Assembly (NCBI GenBank): GCA_023213315.1
Contig: JAKCPI010009313.1
Location: forward strand, 29,981-93,980
DNA: 64,000 nucleotides
Direction: 5' to 3'
Origin: Euborellia annulipes
Taxonomy: Eukaryota; Arthropoda; Insecta; Dermaptera; Anisolabididae
Below, piece by piece: positions 60,085 to 64,000 of this stretch. Under the pieces are notes generated by a model. That model did no database searches. It was not told the DNA's origin and was given only the letters and a program-made list of their open reading frames with translations. The position numbers and the translations under genes were made by a program. How positions within the stretch are numbered: position 1 is the stretch's first letter; each line of letters opens with the position of its first letter.

Positions 60085-60950
60085 TATTCTGGTGTCGACA
60101 TGTATTTAGTTTCCGCCGATATTTTTTTTTTTTTTTTTTTTAATTCCCCTTTTTCGGCTGCAGAGGCCATTAAGGTTTTAATTTTACATAGGCCTATATA
60201 TTAATTACATTTATTATACCGATGGCAACCGGGGGACGTTCTACACGCTGATTTCTGGGGGTCGCCTATCCCAGATTTCGCCGCGCTTGGCATTGCTTAA
60301 CAGCAACGATTGTGGTGACTGTTGCTCTACTCCGTTGCCAGGCCCCCCGGCTCCGCCGATATATTAGAATTCAAGATGTAATAAGTATGGGAAAATATTT
60401 TTATATTTTGTTACCATGGCAACCATTTCTCCTATCTTTTCTATGAAGTACAAGAGTAAAGTGGTCTTCAGAAGATTTCAATGACAAAATGAGAATATCC
60501 ATTTTAAACAGCATCTAAAAAATAATTGATTTTTGAATTTTAATTAAAATCGTTGGAGCGAATTTTAAGTAAATCGAAAAAAAAAACTAAAAAAACCACA
60601 TCAGTAAAGTACTAGTACTCTTTGGCCGATTTTGTTTAAAAGCTTATTTTCCCACTCCGGGGAGGTATCAAACTAAAATATAAAATTTCAGCCTCGCAAC
60701 TCACTTCCTTCATGCTTAAAATTGAACACACACAGACAGACATAGAGACAGACAGATACACAGACTAACTAATAAATTAAAAATTAAAATTAAATTGATT
60801 CGCGAAAACAACTTTTTTAGATTCAGGGGACCTCAAAACATGTATATCCATCAAAATCTCGACATCGAATTTTTGAGATGAATCCAATACTTTCTCTATA
60901 TACCCTATATATGTATATTAACATATAAATTTAGGTAAAGGAAAGTAAAA
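60085..60950 (+). repeat. 650-bp unclassified repeat, copy C, interrupted by a SINE
   Basis: Its head is decayed (ccagaatattctggtgtcgaca). The rest follows copies A and B from gttaccatggcaac to ggtaaaggaaagta. A SINE splits it at 60123-60351. Confidence 0.75.
60123..60351 (-). mobile_element. 5S-rRNA-like SINE inserted in copy C
   Basis: Flanked by perfect 11-bp duplications TCCGCCGATAT (60112-60122, 60352-60362). A T run at the left is the A tail of a minus-strand insertion. The minus-strand head gttaagcaatgccaagcgcgg and gataggcgacc resemble 5S rRNA. Confidence 0.7.
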
Positions 60951-61430
60951 ATTCAACAGGAATATCTAAAAAATATTAAATTACAAAAAAATAAGAAATT
61001 TCTCAACCTTCTTAGATTCATTATCCCCTAATTCTTTAGGGTTGGAACATCAAATAATTAAAACCATGACTGGCTATAAGCAACTCTGACAAATTAAAAA
61101 AAATTTTGAGCAATAACTTACTATGTTTGTTTATCTTTTGTCGTTAAATATATAGAAGCGCGATCGATCTTATCTCGTACCCACATTGTCGACAACCTTT
61201 AGAAAGTAAAGTGTTGTTCTATAAAAGCAATAATGTAGGCCCTATAATTTGTTTTTCTTTTAAAAAAAGAAATAAAGTATTTTTATTAATTATCTAAATT
61301 AATTTCAAATTCTGTTGGCTTAAATTACTAAATCGATAATTAAATTAAATTGATTAAAAAAAAGCTAACAGACCTATACATTATTTCACAATATAGTTCT
61401 CTATACAATTTTTATAATTTCTAAAATAAA

Positions 61431-61673
61431 ATGGATTTCTGCGAATGCTTCAAGCCTTTTAATTATTTTTGCAAATTTTTCGGTTTATCTTATTTAATTA
61501 TTAAAGGCAATCCATTTCAAAGAGAATTGAGAATTTCTCTTGCAAGATATATAATAATTTTAATAATTATTTTTTTAGTGCATATTTATCAATTATATAG
61601 TTTCATGATTATTCTGAATACAATTGATATCAATTTGGCTGAGAGTCGATTTATTATTGATCTAATGGGACAG
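61431..61673 (+). CDS. Gustatory receptor exon 1
   Basis: The first ATG opens MDFCECFKPFNYFCKFFGLS, a short cytoplasmic N-terminus, then the first helix (RYIIILIIIFLVHIYQLY). It ends MGQ with donor gtaatt after 61673. Confidence 0.85.
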
Positions 61674-63491
61674 GTAATTTTATTTCTAAATAAATTATGA
61701 ATTTCTTCAGAAAAATTTCACCCTTGTAATATTTATTTTATAAATTCATCGTACTCTCTGGGGTCTGAACCCATTCCCATTGGCTTTTAGATTATCAATA
61801 TTGACATTTTTTCATCAGTGCCGTAACGAGGGTATGAAGCGCCTGTGGCAAGTGTCTAATTTGCGTCCCCAGTAATCCAGTGTTTCCTAACCTTTTTGTG
61901 CCCCACCTTTCTAGAGTTATTGTGCTCCCTATGTAATGTATATAATTTGTGTAAAATATATAAAGTGATATTTCAAATTCTAAATTGACAGGGCACGCTG
62001 GTGCCATGAAATTGTCAATAAAATGGTGGCAATAGTCCTATGGTGGCAAATAAAAACCACGTTCAACTCCCAACATGGTCGGTCCCCTTTGTTTTGCGCC
62101 CCGAGCGCAACGCCCGTGGCAGGCGCCTGTTTTGCCACGCGCTCGTTACGGCCCTGATTTTTAACACCTCTAAGCTTCCACTCACGGAAGAGGGGAAGGG
62201 ATTGATAAACTTATAATTATTTTAAATTGTTTGATTTCAGATCTTTATTCCTGCTTGTACATTAATAATAATAATAATAAATATTTTTCAAAGAAACTTG
62301 AATTTAGAATGTGTTGAATATTTCAATCAATTAGCGACATTGAAAAATACAAATATACACAAAAAATACCGAAGATATATTATTTTTTTCTAGTTATTCA
62401 AATAATAATTTTTGTCATTTATGAATGTGTTTTTATGATCCTACATTGTTCAAATTTTTACCCTATTATGGTAAATTTAATAAAGTTTCAAAAACTTAGA
62501 AATGAAGAGTGGATTTAATTATTTGTATTATACAATTATTTTCAGAAAGAAAGAATACCTATCTTTTTAAGCTATTTGAACGAAGGTATATTTATTGCAG
62601 AATTCTCTCAAATAACAATAAAAGTGTTAATTTTACGTTATCATTTTTGTCATATCAATAATGAACTCGAGAAATGTTTAATTTGTCCAGATATTTTAAA
62701 ACCGGTAAGTTTTACTTTAATTCTAAAAAGAAAGATATATTAATAAAGAATGATAAAATTTTAGAAACAAACGGCCAAATTCCACGATGCTCTCACTTCA
62801 TTTGGAAGGGAATTAAACAGGAGTATAGGCCTGAAAATTGTTTTACTCACTGCGATTACCTTTATGTGGAGTACATTTTTTCTATATCTAATGATTTATA
62901 AATTTCTGAGAAAAACATCAAATATTTGGTCTCTATTAATCACATTTGTAGTTGGTATAATGCGTTTTGTAATTCTGGTTTCTGCGTGTCATTGCTGTAG
63001 TTTAGAGGTAAAAATACTTTAAATTAAGAATATTTAATGAGCCGAACAAGAAATTTTTTTTCATAGTTGAATTATTTTATTTCAGGCAAACAGAACAACA
63101 TTTATAGTTGATAAACTGATTTTATCCGTAAAAGAAAATTATCTTAAAGAAGTAATTAATTTTGTTTTTTTTTCCTTTGTGTTGTGTCTAATCATTAAAA
63201 ATATTTTATTTTTCTTTCTAGCTTGAAATGCTCTCAAAACAATTAAATCGTCAAAAATTTCAATTTTTTGCTTTTGATCTTTTCACTGTTGATTATTCGT
63301 TGATATATACGGTAATTAAAAAAGATTTTAAGTAAAAATTATAAAAATTTCAATAACTTCTTTTATTTTATTTTTAGATGATTGGATCAATCACAACATA
63401 TTTAATTATTCTTGTTCAATTTCATCAAAATATAAAAACTCCAACTAATGTCTCTTTAACCATAATACGAAGGCGTAGTTATATACAATAG
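61431..63491 (+). CDS. Gustatory receptor family chemoreceptor, 7 exons, one frameshift
   Basis: This encodes a multi-pass membrane chemoreceptor of the insect-type gustatory receptor family, which forms ligand-gated cation channels in chemosensory neurons. Exons are 61431-61673, 62241-62470, 62546-62704, 62765-63007, 63086-63151, 63222-63311 and 63378-63491, all phase 0, about 381 codons, normal for the family. Hydrophobic helices are visible in exons 1, 2 and 4. The C-terminal end has the diagnostic order: AFDLFTVDYSLIYT, then TYLIILVQF. Exon 2 is one base short: a T7 run at 62383-62389 puts TAG in frame at 62391-62393, and one extra T would restore helix 3 and the phase-0 exit. It is either a young pseudogene or a homopolymer error. 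The ligand cannot be predicted. Confidence 0.9.
61816..62156. mobile_element. Miniature inverted-repeat element in receptor intron 1
   Basis: Ends CAGTGCCGTAACGAG...CTCGTTACGGCCCTG are inverted. The interior has GC-rich blocks (GTGGCAGGCGCCTG) near both ends. The flanks do not show a clear 8-bp duplication. Confidence 0.65.
62241..62470 (+). pseudogene. Gustatory receptor exon 2 with 1-base frameshift
   Basis: Acceptor gatttcag; donor gtaaat. The 230-base length is one less than a multiple of three although both borders must be phase 0. The reading frame is lost in the T7 run at 62383-62389 and resumes as LVIQIIIFVIYECVFMIL in the next frame. Confidence 0.82.
62546..62704 (+). CDS. Gustatory receptor exon 3
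   Basis: Acceptor attttcag and donor gtaagt; 53 codons. It encodes KERIPIFLSYLNEGIFIAEF and ends CPDILKP. Confidence 0.85.
62765..63007 (+). CDS. Gustatory receptor exon 4
   Basis: Acceptor attttag and donor gtaaaa; 81 codons. It contains the intracellular loop FHDALTSFGRELNRSIGLK and two helices around FMWSTFFLYLMIY and FVVGIMRFVILVSACHCCS. Confidence 0.88.
63086..63151 (+). CDS. Gustatory receptor exon 5
   Basis: Acceptor atttcag and donor gtaatt; 22 codons reading ANRTTFIVDKLILSVKENYL, the amphipathic segment before the last helices. Confidence 0.86.
63222..63311 (+). CDS. Gustatory receptor exon 6
   Basis: Acceptor tttctag and donor gtaatt; 30 codons. It reads KFQFFAFDLFTVDYSLIYT, the conserved segment ahead of helix 7. 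Confidence 0.9.
63378..63491 (+). CDS. Gustatory receptor last exon with TYhhhhhQF motif
   Basis: Acceptor atttttag. It encodes MIGSITTYLIILVQFHQN, the signature of helix 7, then a short basic tail and TAG at 63489-63491. Confidence 0.92.
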   Translation: MIGSITTYLIILVQFHQNIKTPTNVSLTIIRRRSYIQ

Positions 63492-63516
63492 TATATACAT
63501 AGTTATATATCGCAGA

Positions 63517-63738
63517 CAAGGGCGGATACAAGGGGGGTAAAAGGGTAATTATCCCCCTCCCCCTAGATTTAAAAAAAATACTTTTTTTTCGCAAAAAAAA
63601 TTATTTTTAATGTAAAATTTTAAATTTTAAACAAGTACAGAATGCGCCTTTAAATTTCCGAAATTAAGAAAAGATTGTGTGCGGCCAGTCACACCAGATT
63701 ACCCCCCCTCCCGAGAAACACCTCTGGATCCGCCCTTG
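63517..63738. mobile_element. hAT-type miniature element, 25 bp past the receptor stop
   Basis: Terminal repeats CAAGGGCGGAT...ATCCGCCCTTG are bounded by perfect 8-bp duplications ATCGCAGA (63509-63516 and 63739-63746), as hAT transposons produce. There is no coding capacity. Its interior matches, inverted, the element at 57989-58244. Confidence 0.85.
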
Positions 63739-64000
63739 ATCGCAGATGTATTTCAAAAGTGACACAAGTCAAAAACGTGTTTCTGAGTTATGAAAAATTG
63801 GGTAACAATTCTCTATGATAATTCTAAAGTATACAAAGTTAACTTCGATATACGCTCATCGGAGAGCATATATGGTATGTGTCACACTTCTTGTCTTGAA
63901 GCTCACGCTACTGATTTCAACAAGAGTGACACATTGGCAGTTAAGTAGCAACTATTGGTGTGTAAGGGTGTTAAATTTTTTTTTTTTTAACTGTAAGTCT

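Larger units (their letters stand above)
48640..61430. other. Repeat-rich intergenic stretch
   Basis: No intact gene is supported between the promoter near 48.4 kb and the receptor start. It contains the repeats and elements listed separately and otherwise AT-rich sequence. Confidence 0.65.

Noticed and set aside
62471..62545. Extending receptor exon 2 past the donor at 62471
   Set aside because: The frame soon stops near 62518, while the gtaaat donor keeps phase 0 with exon 3.

Overview
The window looks like arthropod nuclear DNA. It is strongly AT-rich, its genes have many introns, and it carries three lineage-typical genes: a Dscam-family cell-adhesion gene, a small secreted-peptide precursor and a seven-transmembrane chemoreceptor of the gustatory receptor family. 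The sequence does not settle whether the species is an insect, crustacean, chelicerate or myriapod.

Positions 1-35308 (+ strand) are the 3' three quarters of a Dscam gene. I resolve 30 coding exons (1590 codons plus stop). They encode Ig5-Ig9, FN1-FN4, Ig10, FN5-FN6, one transmembrane helix and the full cytoplasmic tail. Splice phases agree at every junction. The signal peptide and Ig1-Ig4 must lie before position 1. Each extracellular domain except FN6 is split over two exons. Ig7 is also split and has no array of alternative copies, unlike the hypervariable exon 9 cluster of insect Dscam1. The 11-kb intron 5258-16226 holds a minisatellite that looks poorly polished.

A three-exon gene on the - strand (coding 42899 to 41346) encodes a 120-residue secreted precursor that I do not recognise by name. 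A TATA box, an initiator and a spliced leader-like exon near 48.39-48.48 kb point towards it and may be its promoter.

A seven-exon gustatory receptor gene lies at 61431-63491 (+). It ends with the family's TYLIILVQF motif and is intact except for one missing T in a T7 run of exon 2.

The rest is a dense bed of short mobile elements. (1) Inverted-repeat elements carry divergently oriented hammerhead-ribozyme motifs (CTGATGA, stem II, GAAAC), and three are flanked by 10-16 bp direct repeats. This suggests Penelope-like retroelement derivatives. (2) At least ten hAT-type miniature elements are present, many with recognisable 8-bp target duplications. (3) There are tRNA-derived and 5S-rRNA-like SINEs. 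(4) A roughly 650-bp unclassified repeat occurs in three long copies. The hammerhead-bearing inverted repeats are the best candidate for an under-described system here.
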